64,000 bases of DNA from Nostoc sp. S4 (GTDB lineage Bacteria; Cyanobacteriota; Cyanobacteriia; Cyanobacteriales; Nostocaceae), in the NCBI GenBank assembly GCA_029379225.1, contig JAQYWR010000044.1:1-64000 (forward strand), read 5' to 3'. Under the pieces are notes generated by a model. That model did not search any database. It was not told where the DNA came from and was given only the letters and a program-made list of their open reading frames with translations. Positions within the stretch are counted from its first letter, which is position 1. Each line of letters opens with the position of its first letter. Below, piece after piece: positions 18,760-27,854 of the stretch. The position numbers were made by a program, and so were the translations under genes.

Positions 18760-21700
18760 TTAATTATCGGTGGGAATTTTAATTAAAAACTCTGTACCTT
18801 CTCCTGGTTTAGACAAACATTTAATTTCACCATGATGTTTTTCAACTACGATTTGATAGCTAATAGATAATCCTAAGCCTGTACCTTTACCTGGTGCTTT
18901 GGTGGTAAAGAAGGGGTCGAAAATGTGCGATCGCACTTCTTCTGAAATACCCAAACCATTATCAGCTATTTTAATTACAACTTGGTTATTAACAATTTGG
19001 GTAATAATCCAGATACTCAAGGGAATCCTTGGGCATTTTTCTGCTGATTCTAAATACTTTTGCTGGATAGTTTTGAATTTTTCCTCTAATGCATCAACAC
19101 TGTTACTCAGGAGATTCATAAATACCTGATTTAGTTGCGCGGGATAGCATTCGACCAAAGGTATAGTGTTATATTCTTTAATCACTTCAATAGCTGGGCG
19201 ATCGCTAGTATTTTTTAGTCGATGTCCTAAAATTAGCAAAGTACTATTTAATCCTTCATGAATGTCTACTGCTCTCAATTCCGCCTCATCTGTACGAGAA
19301 AAGTTTCGCAGTGATAGGACAATTTCATGAATCCGCTCTGCTCCCACCTGCATGGAATCAACTGTTTTGGGTAAATCTTCGATAATAAAATCTAAATCAG
19401 TCTTTTCAATTTTCTTTTGCACTTCTGGAATTTGCCGATAAAATTTTACTACGTCTAGCAGTTCTTGAGTATATTCTTTTAAATGTGTGAGATTCCCAAA
19501 AAGAAAACTAACTGGGTTATTAATTTCATGAGCAACTCCTGCTAATAGCTGTCCTAAACCGGCCATTTTTTCACCTTGAATCAATCGGCTTTGAGTTTGT
19601 TTTAATTCTTGCAGGGCTTGAGTAAGTTCTGAAGTTTGACGTTTGGTTTGTTCGAGTAATTCTGCTTGTTGAATTGCAATTCCTAATTGCACTCCAACTT
19701 GAGCTAGGAGATTAATTTCCTCTTCTTTCCAATAGCGCGGTTGGGAATTTTGATAAGCAACTAACAATCCCCATAATTTTTCACCTTGGCGAATGGGAAC
19801 AAAAGTTTCATTGCGTGGAAGTTCGTTATCATCATCTGTATCTTCAAAGGTTTCGATAATCAATGGTTGAGTTTGTACAACAGGTTTGCGACCATCTTTG
19901 AAAGAATCTGCCACAAATTTACCGCTCCAATCAAAGTTAAAGCGGTAGATTGCAACTCGCTCAACTTCGAGTAGCTCTCGCACAGCTTGAGTAGTAGTTT
20001 TAAAAATAGTTTGAATATCGAGGGATTGACGTATTTTATCAATAGTAGCAGCCAATAATTCTTGTCGTTCCATTGCTTTCTCTCGTTCGGTAGCTTCTGC
20101 CAACTGTACAGCTTGCATTTGAACTTGTTTGAAATAGGAATCTTGTTTCAATGCAACTCCCAATTGCTCGGCGATTTGAGTTGCAAATTCAATTTCTGAC
20201 TGTTGCCAATGACGAGGAGCGTTGCATTGGTGAATACATAACAATCCCCAAAGCTCTCCTTTTTTTAATAGTGGAGCGACTAGATTGGCACGCACTTGAA
20301 ATGCTTTTAAGATTTCTACATAACAGCCTTGAAAATTTTCTTGATAAATGTCAGCGATCGCATTTACTCGCCCTTGGGCATAAAGCGGTGCAAAATATTC
20401 ACCAAAGCAGTGGTCGTAAACTTTTTCTGCTATTGCCGAAGTCCAACCAGCAGCTACATCTTCATAAATAAATTCTCCTTCCCAATCTTTTTGAAAATTG
20501 AAGCGGAACACCGCTACTCGGTCGGCTTTGAGTAGTTGCCGCATTTGAGTCACAGATGTTTGAAAGATTGTATCTAAATCTAAAGATTCCCGAATTCGAG
20601 TAATAACACTAGTTAATATCTTTTGTTGTTCTGCTTGATATCGAGCTTCATGCAAAAGTTTGTTATGTTGTAAAGCAACCCCTAAATTTTCTGCAATTTG
20701 GCTGACAAATTCAATTTCCGAAGGCTGCCAAGTTCGAGGATTGCTGCATTGATGAACACAAAATAATCCCCATAATTGCCCTTGCTTCAATAAGGGAACC
20801 ACCAGATTAGCCCGTACTTGAAATTTGCCGAGAATCGCCACGTGACATTCACTTAATCCCGCATCGTAAATATCTGCTACTGCTTGCACCCGGTCTTGTT
20901 GATAATTAATAGCAAACTGTTCCCCAAAACAATGGTCGTAGACTTTGGCAGTGATTACTGAGTTCCATCCAGTTACAACATCCTCAGAAATAAATTCTCC
21001 TTCCCAGTCTTTTTGAGGATCGAAACGAAAAACTGCCACTCGGTCTGTTTGTAGCATTTGCCGGACTTCGGTAACAGAAGTTTGAAAGATTGTGTCCAAA
21101 TCCAGCGACTTACGAATACGAGTAATCACGCTGGCTAGTGTTTTTTGTTGTTCTGTTTGATACCGAGCTTGTGCTAACAACTCGTGATGTCGCAGTACGA
21201 CACCAATTTGTGTGCCGATTTTGGTCAATGATTCCACTTCATAAGATTGCCATTGTCTGGGTGAGGCATTTTGGTAGGCAGCAATCACTCCCCAGAGTTT
21301 GTCTCCTTGAAGAATTGGGGCCGTTGCAAAGGCTTTTACTTGAAATTGCTCTAATAGATTGATGTGACAATCTGTTAATCCTGCTTGATAAATGTCATTG
21401 ACTGTAAATGTCTCATTTTTTAGGTAGCGTCCCCCTTGAGTTTGTTGCAAATAAGTATCAGCGATCGCAGGCTGAATACCAACTAAGGCAGTCCAACCTT
21501 CGGTAAATGATTCAGCCACAAAGTTACCACTCCAATCAGCATTGAAACGAAAAATTGCAACTCGGTCGGCTTGCAATAATTTGCGAATTTCTAGAGTTGT
21601 TGTTTTAAAGATAATGTCAATATCCAGAGGCGAACGAATTGTATCCACAAGCTGAGCAATTACTTGGTCGCGCTGGGCTGCTTGAGCTAATTTTGCAGCT

Positions 21701-22287
21701 TGTAATTCGACTTCCTGGAGATGTTTTACTTGTTGAATCGCAACTGTTAAATGGTCAGCAATTTGGCGAATAAATTCAATTTCTGATTCTTTCCACTTAC
21801 GAGCTTCACTGCACTGATGAATACAAAGTAATCCCCACAGTTTCTTCTCTTGTAATAGAGGGACAACGAGGTTAGCACGGATTTGAAATTTAACCAAAAT
21901 TTCTCTATGACAATCACTCAGCCCCAGCTGATAAATATCAGCAACTGCTTGCACCTGTCCTTGTTGATAACTAGTAGCAAATTGTTTTCCAAAGCAGTGG
22001 TCGTAAACTTTTACTTCCATTGCTGAAGTCCAGTCAGGTGCAACATCCTCAGAAATGAATTCTCCTTCCCAGTCTTTTTGAGGATCGAATTGGAAGACTC
22101 CTACTCGGTCAGCATTGAGCAACTGACGCACTTCTGTAACTGTAGTTTGAAAAATTGTCTTTAACTCAAGAGACTCCCGAATTCGCACAATCACACTCGC
22201 CAGAGCCTTTTGTTTCTCTAGTTGCTCTTGAAGTTGAGCGCTTGACAATAGAAGTTGATTTTCTGTGAAAGTTGAATTGAGTTCCAT
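18760..22287 (-). CDS. five-GAF hybrid cyanobacteriochrome-like sensor histidine kinase
   Basis: The 1175-residue soluble kinase has five GAF domains in tandem (about 30-188, 210-368, 388-548, 558-715 and 745-875), a coiled coil, a HisKA helix with His920 (LAGVAHEINNP) and a HATPase domain with DNGLGI and GKGTGLGLS. GAF1, GAF3 and GAF4 each contain DHCF (Cys98, Cys453, Cys627). A second Cys lies exactly 28 residues later, in DCH (126), ECH (481) and GCY (655). This is the DXCF plus canonical chromophore-Cys layout of DXCF-type cyanobacteriochromes. GAF2 has only the canonical Cys-His (307), and GAF5 has lost both. Such GAFs bind phycocyanobilin or phycoviolobilin and sense blue to green or red light. 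No response regulator is adjacent. Chromophore binding is inferred, not shown. Confidence 0.88.
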   Translation of the reverse strand: MELNSTFTENQLLLSSAQLQEQLEKQKALASVIVRIRESLELKTIFQTTVTEVRQLLNADRVGVFQFDPQKDWEGEFISEDVAPDWTSAMEVKVYDHCFGKQFATSYQQGQVQAVADIYQLGLSDCHREILVKFQIRANLVVPLLQEKKLWGLLCIHQCSEARKWKESEIEFIRQIADHLTVAIQQVKHLQEVELQAAKLAQAAQRDQVIAQLVDTIRSPLDIDIIFKTTTLEIRKLLQADRVAIFRFNADWSGNFVAESFTEGWTALVGIQPAIADTYLQQTQGGRYLKNETFTVNDIYQAGLTDCHINLLEQFQVKAFATAPILQGDKLWGVIAAYQNASPRQWQSYEVESLTKIGTQIGVVLRHHELLAQARYQTEQQKTLASVITRIRKSLDLDTIFQTSVTEVRQMLQTDRVAVFRFDPQKDWEGEFISEDVVTGWNSVITAKVYDHCFGEQFAINYQQDRVQAVADIYDAGLSECHVAILGKFQVRANLVVPLLKQGQLWGLFCVHQCSNPRTWQPSEIEFVSQIAENLGVALQHNKLLHEARYQAEQQKILTSVITRIRESLDLDTIFQTSVTQMRQLLKADRVAVFRFNFQKDWEGEFIYEDVAAGWTSAIAEKVYDHCFGEYFAPLYAQGRVNAIADIYQENFQGCYVEILKAFQVRANLVAPLLKKGELWGLLCIHQCNAPRHWQQSEIEFATQIAEQLGVALKQDSYFKQVQMQAVQLAEATEREKAMERQELLAATIDKIRQSLDIQTIFKTTTQAVRELLEVERVAIYRFNFDWSGKFVADSFKDGRKPVVQTQPLIIETFEDTDDDNELPRNETFVPIRQGEKLWGLLVAYQNSQPRYWKEEEINLLAQVGVQLGIAIQQAELLEQTKRQTSELTQALQELKQTQSRLIQGEKMAGLGQLLAGVAHEINNPVSFLFGNLTHLKEYTQELLDVVKFYRQIPEVQKKIEKTDLDFIIEDLPKTVDSMQVGAERIHEIVLSLRNFSRTDEAELRAVDIHEGLNSTLLILGHRLKNTSDRPAIEVIKEYNTIPLVECYPAQLNQVFMNLLSNSVDALEEKFKTIQQKYLESAEKCPRIPLSIWIITQIVNNQVVIKIADNGLGISEEVRSHIFDPFFTTKAPGKGTGLGLSISYQIVVEKHHGEIKCLSKPGEGTEFLIKIPTDN

Positions 22288-23413
22288 TGCTATTGATTTT
22301 AGAGATTTTTCTACAAAAATTTATGATGCCAAACTTCGCCTGGTTGAACAACTCAAGCTTCTAAGTATGACAAACTTCTTCTTGAAGTATTCAATTATTT
22401 TAAAGAAGATGGCTATTATTATAGTTCCCCTTTCTTGACCTATCTTCACAGTTAATAATCAGTTCTCAGAGTTCTGTACAATTTTCCACTTCTATCAAGG
22501 TTGAATTTGAGTTAGGGGTTGAAATCTCTAAAGCAGACTACGATGGCTAATGTGGTGAAGATTGTTATTAGTCCTTTGTAAACACAAATGACAGCGCTTA
22601 CTAGTTAGAGTACAATTTAAATGCGTAATAGCTTAATTGTTGATTATTCGTTAATTTAATTGGATGTCAAAGTACAGCTTGGCGTCAAATATGAGCGTTT
22701 TTAAATGCATATAGAGATATTTAGACGTGCAGTGGTTACTGCCTGTCTGATGAAACATTCTTGTAATTTTGCACGTTTGTGTCAATGCCTTCTGGTACAC
22801 GTAGGCAATAATAAACAGACCATCTTGAATTAGGAAAAAGCTTAGGGTATAAGTATTATTTATTATTTAATGAGTAATTTTTTACAAAAATTAGGGTGTC
22901 GGGTGTAGGGTATAGGGGAAGAGAAAGATCCTCATTCCAGGTGGGTAACAGCCGCTTTAAAAAAAAGATGTATTTCGAGACACGTAGTGCGACGAAATAC
23001 GACGCAAAGCCGGAGCCGCTCCGCCTCCGGTTCAAATTTTCAATCTCACGTTTTTAAGCATGGGTCTCCATACCCCAGACTCCACACCCTTTTGAATTTT
23101 GCCTTGTTGTACTTAGTGCCTCGACTAGGAGACTGACAAATAAAAAATATTCCATCCCTGCGGGACGCTACGCGAACGCTTTGGAGGCTCTTGAGCAGGA
23201 AGAGAAGTTGGAGCGGAGGCTTCCTCCTCTCCAAACTTCGGGGGAGGTAAAGTTGTAGTCAAGTCCAGAAATTGGATAATTTATTTTTTGCAATTCCCTT
23301 ACCTAATTGCTATTACACTAATGACTGACTTATCTAAATTTGCCTGACAGACCCTAAAATTTAGGTTAAATGTTTTCAAATATGCACTCTGTAAGAGTAT
23401 TTAGGTATTCTTC
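22288..23413. other. 1.1-kb intergenic region with interspersed repeats
   Basis: No gene is supported here. The first half is AT-rich upstream sequence of the five-GAF kinase. From about 22895 there is a GGGTGTCGGGTGTAGGGTAT run. At 22970-23040 are two small hairpins (TATTTCG/CGAAATA and CCGGAG/CTCCGG). At 23155-23178 lies a 24-bp repeat. The last 100 bases are presumably the murJ promoter. Confidence 0.5.
23155..23178 (-). repeat. 24-bp interspersed repeat, inverted copy of 18372-18395
   Basis: TCCCTGCGGGACGCTACGCG and the following four bases are the exact reverse complement of the element at 18372-18395. The two copies bracket the five-GAF kinase gene. Confidence 0.8.
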
Positions 23414-25018
23414 GTGACACAACAAGACCAAAAACCCTCTCGTTCTTTCGCCGGAATTGCTGGCATTGTTGCCATTGCTACATTAATTAGTAAAATCTTT
23501 GGTTTAATTAGGCAGCAAGCGATCGCTGCTGCTTTTGGCGTTGGTGCGGCTGCAACTGCCTACAGCTACGCTTATATTATCCCTGGCTTTCTATTGATAT
23601 TACTAGGTGGTGTGAACGGCCCGTTACACAGTGCAGTTGTTAGTGTTTTAGCCAAGCGTAAGCAACAAGAAGCCGCTCCCCTAGTAGAAACAGTAACAAC
23701 GCTAGTTGGTGGATTTCTATTTATAGTAACATTTGCTCAAATTTTCTTGGCAGATGAGATTGTCGATTTAGTCGGTCATGGCTTGGATGTAACAACTAGA
23801 GCGATCGCAATTCAACAGCTGCAAATTATGGCGCCAATGGCTTTATTTTCCGGATTAATTGGCATTGGTTTTGGTACTCTCAATACAGCTAATCAATATT
23901 GGTTACTCTCTATTAGTCCCTTATTATCCAGTATTACCGTTGTTGGCGGTCTTGGTATCTTGGCTATGCAACTGGGCAAGGATATTATTAAGCCAGATTA
24001 TGCTTTCATTGGTGGTATGGTGTTAGCTTGGGGAACCTTAGCAGGAGCAATTCTCCAGTGGTTGGTGCAGTTAATTGTTCAATGGCGATTAGGACTAGGC
24101 ACATTACGCCTGCGGTTTGATTTCAAATCTCCTGGCGTCCAAGAAGTAATTAAAATCATGACTCCAGCGACAATTTCTTCTGGAATGATGCCAATTAATG
24201 TCGCCACTGACCTTTATTTTGCTAGTCCGATCCCTGGTGCAGCAGCAGGATTTAACTATGCCAATCTATTAGTACAAACTCCCTTAGGAATTATTTCTAA
24301 TATCATTTTATTGCCTTTATTGCCGATATTTGCCAAACTTGCCGACCCAGAAAATTGGCAGGAGCTAAAATTACGCATTCGCCAAGGACTGCTACTTACT
24401 GCCTTCACCATGCTACCGCTAGGGGCGCTGATGGTGGCGCTATCTGTACCCATTGTCCAGGTAGTATATGAGCGGGGTGCTTTCAAGCCGGAAGCCACAC
24501 AACTAGTGTCATCATTGCTAGTCGCTTACGGGATTGGGATGTTTGCTTATTTGGGGCGTGATGTTTTGGTGCGAGTGTTTTATGCTTTGGGCGATGGGCA
24601 GACACCTTTTCGCATCAGTAGTATTAATATCTTTCTCAATATTGTACTAGATTGGTTTTTCGTTAAACCTTTTGGCGCTCCTGGTTTAGTCTTAGCAACA
24701 GTGGGTGTAAATTGTGGCTCCATGTTGATGCTGTTATGGTTACTCGATCGCAAACTTAATGGTTTACCTTGGCGTGAGTGGAGTGTGCCGATTCTCAGTT
24801 TAATTGTTGCTAGTCTGGTAGCAGGTGTAACCAGCTATGAAACTTTGGTTGTTTCCCAACAATTATTAGGTAAAACAGGTTTACTGATTCTGCTATTGCA
24901 ATTGTCTATATCTGGCTTGGCAGGGATAGCTGTGTTTGCAGCGATCGCTTCATGGATGAAAATACCAGAAGTAAATAATTTTGTCGCTCGTCTGCGTCAG
25001 CGCTTTTTAAAAAAATAG
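23414..25018 (+). CDS. murJ: lipid II flippase MurJ
   Basis: The 534-residue polytopic protein has about 14 hydrophobic helices of the MOP/MviN fold. It starts at GTG 23414 with a short polar lead and then the typical MurJ opening SKIFGLIRQQAIAAAFGVGA. Further family marks are the central cavity region (GVNGPLHSAVVSVLAKRKQ) and PATISSGMMPINVATDLYFA. MurJ turns lipid II to the outer face of the cytoplasmic membrane for peptidoglycan synthesis. The length is normal for cyanobacteria. It stands alone, with about 140 bases to the next small outer-membrane gene. I see no sign of truncation. Confidence 0.92.
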   Translation: MTQQDQKPSRSFAGIAGIVAIATLISKIFGLIRQQAIAAAFGVGAAATAYSYAYIIPGFLLILLGGVNGPLHSAVVSVLAKRKQQEAAPLVETVTTLVGGFLFIVTFAQIFLADEIVDLVGHGLDVTTRAIAIQQLQIMAPMALFSGLIGIGFGTLNTANQYWLLSISPLLSSITVVGGLGILAMQLGKDIIKPDYAFIGGMVLAWGTLAGAILQWLVQLIVQWRLGLGTLRLRFDFKSPGVQEVIKIMTPATISSGMMPINVATDLYFASPIPGAAAGFNYANLLVQTPLGIISNIILLPLLPIFAKLADPENWQELKLRIRQGLLLTAFTMLPLGALMVALSVPIVQVVYERGAFKPEATQLVSSLLVAYGIGMFAYLGRDVLVRVFYALGDGQTPFRISSINIFLNIVLDWFFVKPFGAPGLVLATVGVNCGSMLMLLWLLDRKLNGLPWREWSVPILSLIVASLVAGVTSYETLVVSQQLLGKTGLLILLLQLSISGLAGIAVFAAIASWMKIPEVNNFVARLRQRFLKK

Positions 25019-25192
25019 TTGCCCCAATCTATATTTCTATTGAATTGTAAATTTAATAGTCATATCACCTTATTGGGTGAAAAACAATTCAGCCACTAAG
25101 GTGAACCGAGTGTGGGAGGTTACATTTCAGAAAAAAAGAGATTCTGGTACTAGAGAACATTGATATTACCTAACTCTAGTGAGAAGAATTCT

Positions 25193-25705
25193 ATGAAACT
25201 GACAAAATTAGCTGCCTCTTTCCTCGCTGTAACTTCTATTATTCTTTCGGGTGGTATTGCTTCTGCTCAAACAGCAGGTACCACAGGTAACTATATCGGT
25301 GCTGGTATTGCGGCTGGTGCAACCAGTGGCGGACAAGGAAACGATGATGCACAATTTGGTGGGAATATTCAAGGGCGCTACGCTGTCCCGAAAACACCTC
25401 TTTCCGTGCGGGGTTCTGTGTTATACGGTGGTGATGCTGCTGCCATTATGCCCATAGTCACTTACGATGCACCCATTGCTAGAAACACTAACGTTTACCT
25501 CGGTGGTGGTTATTCTTTCATCACTGACGAAGGTCAAAATAGCCCATTGGGCAATCGGAATGCACCTGTAGTCACCCTTGGTGTTGAATCAGAAGTTAGC
25601 AAAAATGTCATCGCCTATGGTGATACCAAATGGGGCATTGACGCTTATAGAAACAGTGATGCTGATGCTGTAAGCTTCCAAGCAGGATTGGGTTATCGCT
25701 TCTAG
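25193..25705 (+). CDS. small secreted outer-membrane beta-barrel protein
   Basis: The likely start is ATG 25193, preceded by a GAGAAG ribosome site; a longer frame from TTG 25160 would put a polar extension before the signal peptide. Residues 1-25 (MKLTKLAASFLAVTSIILSG, then GIASA) form a clean Sec signal ending in Ala-x-Ala. The mature protein, about 145 residues, is rich in Gly, Tyr and Asn and alternates hydrophobic and polar residues. It ends in GLGYRF, with the terminal aromatic typical of barrel proteins inserted by BAM. It is small, probably an eight-stranded barrel. Its function is unknown. A strong terminator follows. Confidence 0.75.
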   Translation: MKLTKLAASFLAVTSIILSGGIASAQTAGTTGNYIGAGIAAGATSGGQGNDDAQFGGNIQGRYAVPKTPLSVRGSVLYGGDAAAIMPIVTYDAPIARNTNVYLGGGYSFITDEGQNSPLGNRNAPVVTLGVESEVSKNVIAYGDTKWGIDAYRNSDADAVSFQAGLGYRF

Positions 25706-25768
25706 GAATTGCAACGGCTGATTCGGAGTTTCAATGATATCTGCCAGTTGCGATCGCGATTTATTCTC

Positions 25769-25808
25769 TCGCATCTGAGTGTATAAACTCAGATGCGATA
25801 ATTTTTTA
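25769..25808 (+). terminator. strong intrinsic terminator
   Basis: TCGCATCTGAGT and ACTCAGATGCGA form a perfect 12-bp stem around a GTATAA loop, followed by TAATTTTTTAA. It lies 64 bases after the stop of the outer-membrane protein gene. Confidence 0.85.
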
Positions 25809-25912
25809 ATCATTTTTATTTATGATTAGGAAAAAAAATAGTACTGGCTATTATTGATAGTTTCTCTTAAAGTGAAATTATCAATTTTAAATGCTGGTAT
25901 TATAAATTACTC

Positions 25913-26188
25913 ATGAACGATATTAATCCTATTCCAGAAATAGTTGGCGAAACAACAGACGTAGAATCTTGGCTAATTCGCGCAGGGCTAAGATTTTCAG
26001 ACTTAGGTGACGATGCTGCCAGTAGAGCAATTCGTAAGCAATGGCGAGAGTATCAAGCCGCAGTCCAAAGATGCTGTGTAGCCCTACACCAACCACCATC
26101 ACAGGTTCAATTAGGCGGCGATTATGCCAAGCTGAGAATACCTAGTGGTTTAAAGAAGGAGATGAGGAGATGGAGGGAGCAGGGATAA
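25913..26188 (+). CDS. conserved-looking small hypothetical protein
   Basis: The 91-residue soluble protein starts with ATG and reads MNDINPIPEIVGETTDVESW. It contains an amphipathic helix with many Arg (AIRKQWREYQAAVQRCC) and a basic C-terminus. I have no family name or function for it. The reading frame is clean and its codon use is like that of its neighbours. Its stop codon TAA overlaps the left end of a repeat element at 26187, so the original C-terminus may have been altered by that insertion. Confidence 0.6.
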   Translation: MNDINPIPEIVGETTDVESWLIRAGLRFSDLGDDAASRAIRKQWREYQAAVQRCCVALHQPPSQVQLGGDYAKLRIPSGLKKEMRRWREQG

Positions 26189-26301
26189 GTAAGTCGACAC
26201 AATAAAATCAAACTATGTAAAGAAAAATTAACTAAGTTAAAACCCTCTTTCCTCCTGCCTCCTGCCTCATCTCAACAATAAATTTTTCCACCCACCTACT
26301 T
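26187..26301 (-). mobile_element. MITE-like repeat, family 1 copy A
   Basis: About 115 bp with imperfect terminal inverted repeats (AAGTAAGTCG at the left, CCACCTACTT at the right). Its interior reads, in reverse, TTTATTGTTGAGATGAGGCA followed by GGAGGAAAGAGGGTTT. The same layout occurs at 59793-59939 in opposite orientation and in a shorter form at 45024-45132. No coding capacity. Confidence 0.6.
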
Positions 26302-26322
26302 AGAATAAGTTTTACTCCTAAC

Positions 26323-27249
26323 TCAGGACTCTCCATGCCCAACATCCTTATTTTTATTAGCAAATTGGGTTTGGTAGTGTCGCCATTTTTCCTGCTGACG
26401 CGCTCTTTTTTCATCGGTGAGGTTATCGAAACAATAAGTACAGGAGATACCTTGCTCATACTTAGGAGAAACTTTATCTTCCTCAGAAATTGGACGCCCA
26501 CAACCTAGGCATAACTGATAACTTCCTTCTTCTAACCCATGACTGACGGCTACCCGTTCGTCAAAAACAAAACATTCCCCTTCCCATAAACTTTTTTGAG
26601 TTGGAATTTCCTCCAAATACTTGAGAATGCCGCCTTTGAGATGATAGACTTCTGCAAAGCCTTGGGCAAGCATAAAGGATGAGGCTTTTTCACAGCGAAT
26701 GCCACCCGTACAAAACAGAGCAATTTTTTTGTGTCTTGTTGGGTCGAGGTGGTGGCGCACATAATCAGGGAATTCCCGGAATGAGCCAGTTTGCGGATTT
26801 TCTGCTCTTTGAAAAGTACCGATATTCACCTCATAATCATTGCGGGTGTCAATCAGGGTTACTTCTGGATCGGAAATTAAATCATTCCATTCCTGAGGAG
26901 TCACATAAGTACCAACTCGTTCATTTGGGTCAATTTCTGGCAACCCTAAAGTGACAATTTCTGATTTCAACCGCACCTTCATCCGCTCAAAAGGTGGAGT
27001 TTGGGTATAAGATTCTTTGTGTTCTAAGTCAGCTAAACGGGGGTCAGAACGCAAAAACCAGAGAACAGAATCAATCGCCTGACGCAAACCTGCAATTGTA
27101 CCGTTAATTCCTTCTTCTGCCAGCAAAATTGTTCCCTTGACACCTTGCTTTTGGCAGTAAGATAGTAGAGGTTCTCGTTTTTCGGCAAAATCTGGCAGCT
27201 TGACGAATTTATATAGTGTTGCAACGACCTGGATATTTTCTGGCTTCAT
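26323..27249 (-). CDS. trhO: tRNA uridine(34) hydroxylase (rhodanese family)
   Basis: The 308-residue protein matches the TrhO (formerly YceA) layout. An N-terminal acylphosphatase-like domain (1-95, with GVKGTILLAEEGINGTIAG) precedes a rhodanese domain (about 115-225). The active-site loop is FCTGGIRCEKA, with the catalytic Cys at 180 and a second Cys at 186. The C-terminal tail has CLGCG and CTYC pairs that may bind zinc. TrhO makes 5-hydroxyuridine at wobble position 34 in tRNAs that read family boxes. The gene is divergent from tRNA-Ala(UGC), whose start lies 74 bases away; that tRNA is itself a U34 tRNA and so a likely substrate class. Confidence 0.92.
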   Translation of the reverse strand: MKPENIQVVATLYKFVKLPDFAEKREPLLSYCQKQGVKGTILLAEEGINGTIAGLRQAIDSVLWFLRSDPRLADLEHKESYTQTPPFERMKVRLKSEIVTLGLPEIDPNERVGTYVTPQEWNDLISDPEVTLIDTRNDYEVNIGTFQRAENPQTGSFREFPDYVRHHLDPTRHKKIALFCTGGIRCEKASSFMLAQGFAEVYHLKGGILKYLEEIPTQKSLWEGECFVFDERVAVSHGLEEGSYQLCLGCGRPISEEDKVSPKYEQGISCTYCFDNLTDEKRARQQEKWRHYQTQFANKNKDVGHGES

Positions 27250-27322
27250 CCCTTTAGTAATTGAACAATATTGAGTTACAATAACAACGGCAAATAGGCT
27301 TTGCCTGCTATTTTAATTTTAC

Positions 27323-27395
27323 GGGGGTTTAGCTCAGTTGGTAGAGCGCCTGCTTTGCAAGCAGGATGTCAGCGGTTCGAGTCCGCTAACCTCCA
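27323..27395 (+). tRNA. tRNA-Ala (anticodon UGC)
   Basis: The 73-base cloverleaf has acceptor GGGGGTT pairing with AACCTCC, D arm GCTC-AGTTGGTA-GAGC, and anticodon stem CCTGC/GCAGG with loop TTTGCAA. The T arm is AGCGG-TTCGAGT-CCGCT. The G3-U70 wobble pair that specifies alanine is present. CCA is not encoded. Confidence 0.96.
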
Positions 27396-27614
27396 TTGTT
27401 ACCGAGAGTTTAACAGTTGGAGTATTGCTGAATATTGTACTCTCACAAGCAACGCAGATATGACCAACCTTGCCAGGTGCAAGACTGCTAAGACTTATGG
27501 AGGATGCTTAAGTCCTAAAAACCTTAATATCTCATGAATCGCATCTGAGAAAAAATATTAGAAAGTACTTGCCAAATCCTATAGTTTAGGTTTAAGATTA
27601 AAAATTGTGAGCGT

Positions 27615-27686
<72 letters not shown>

Positions 27687-27854
27687 TTTATAAAAGTTAG
27701 CAGTTAATATGAGTAGCGTGTAATTAGCTAACAAATCCCGAAAATATAGGGTTTGGTTTGTCAAATGCCACTCAACAAGCCGGGAAGCCTATGTAACAAA
27801 GTGGCTCCCCAAGCTACGCAATTTATTTTTTGGGCTAAATGCTAGGGTATTAGC

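Noticed and set aside
23046..23234. 62-codon minus-strand frame in the gap before murJ
   Set aside because: It is made largely of the 24-bp GC-rich interspersed repeat and low-complexity sequence.
27301..27537. 78-codon plus-strand frame
   Set aside because: It runs through tRNA-Ala and has no support as a protein.
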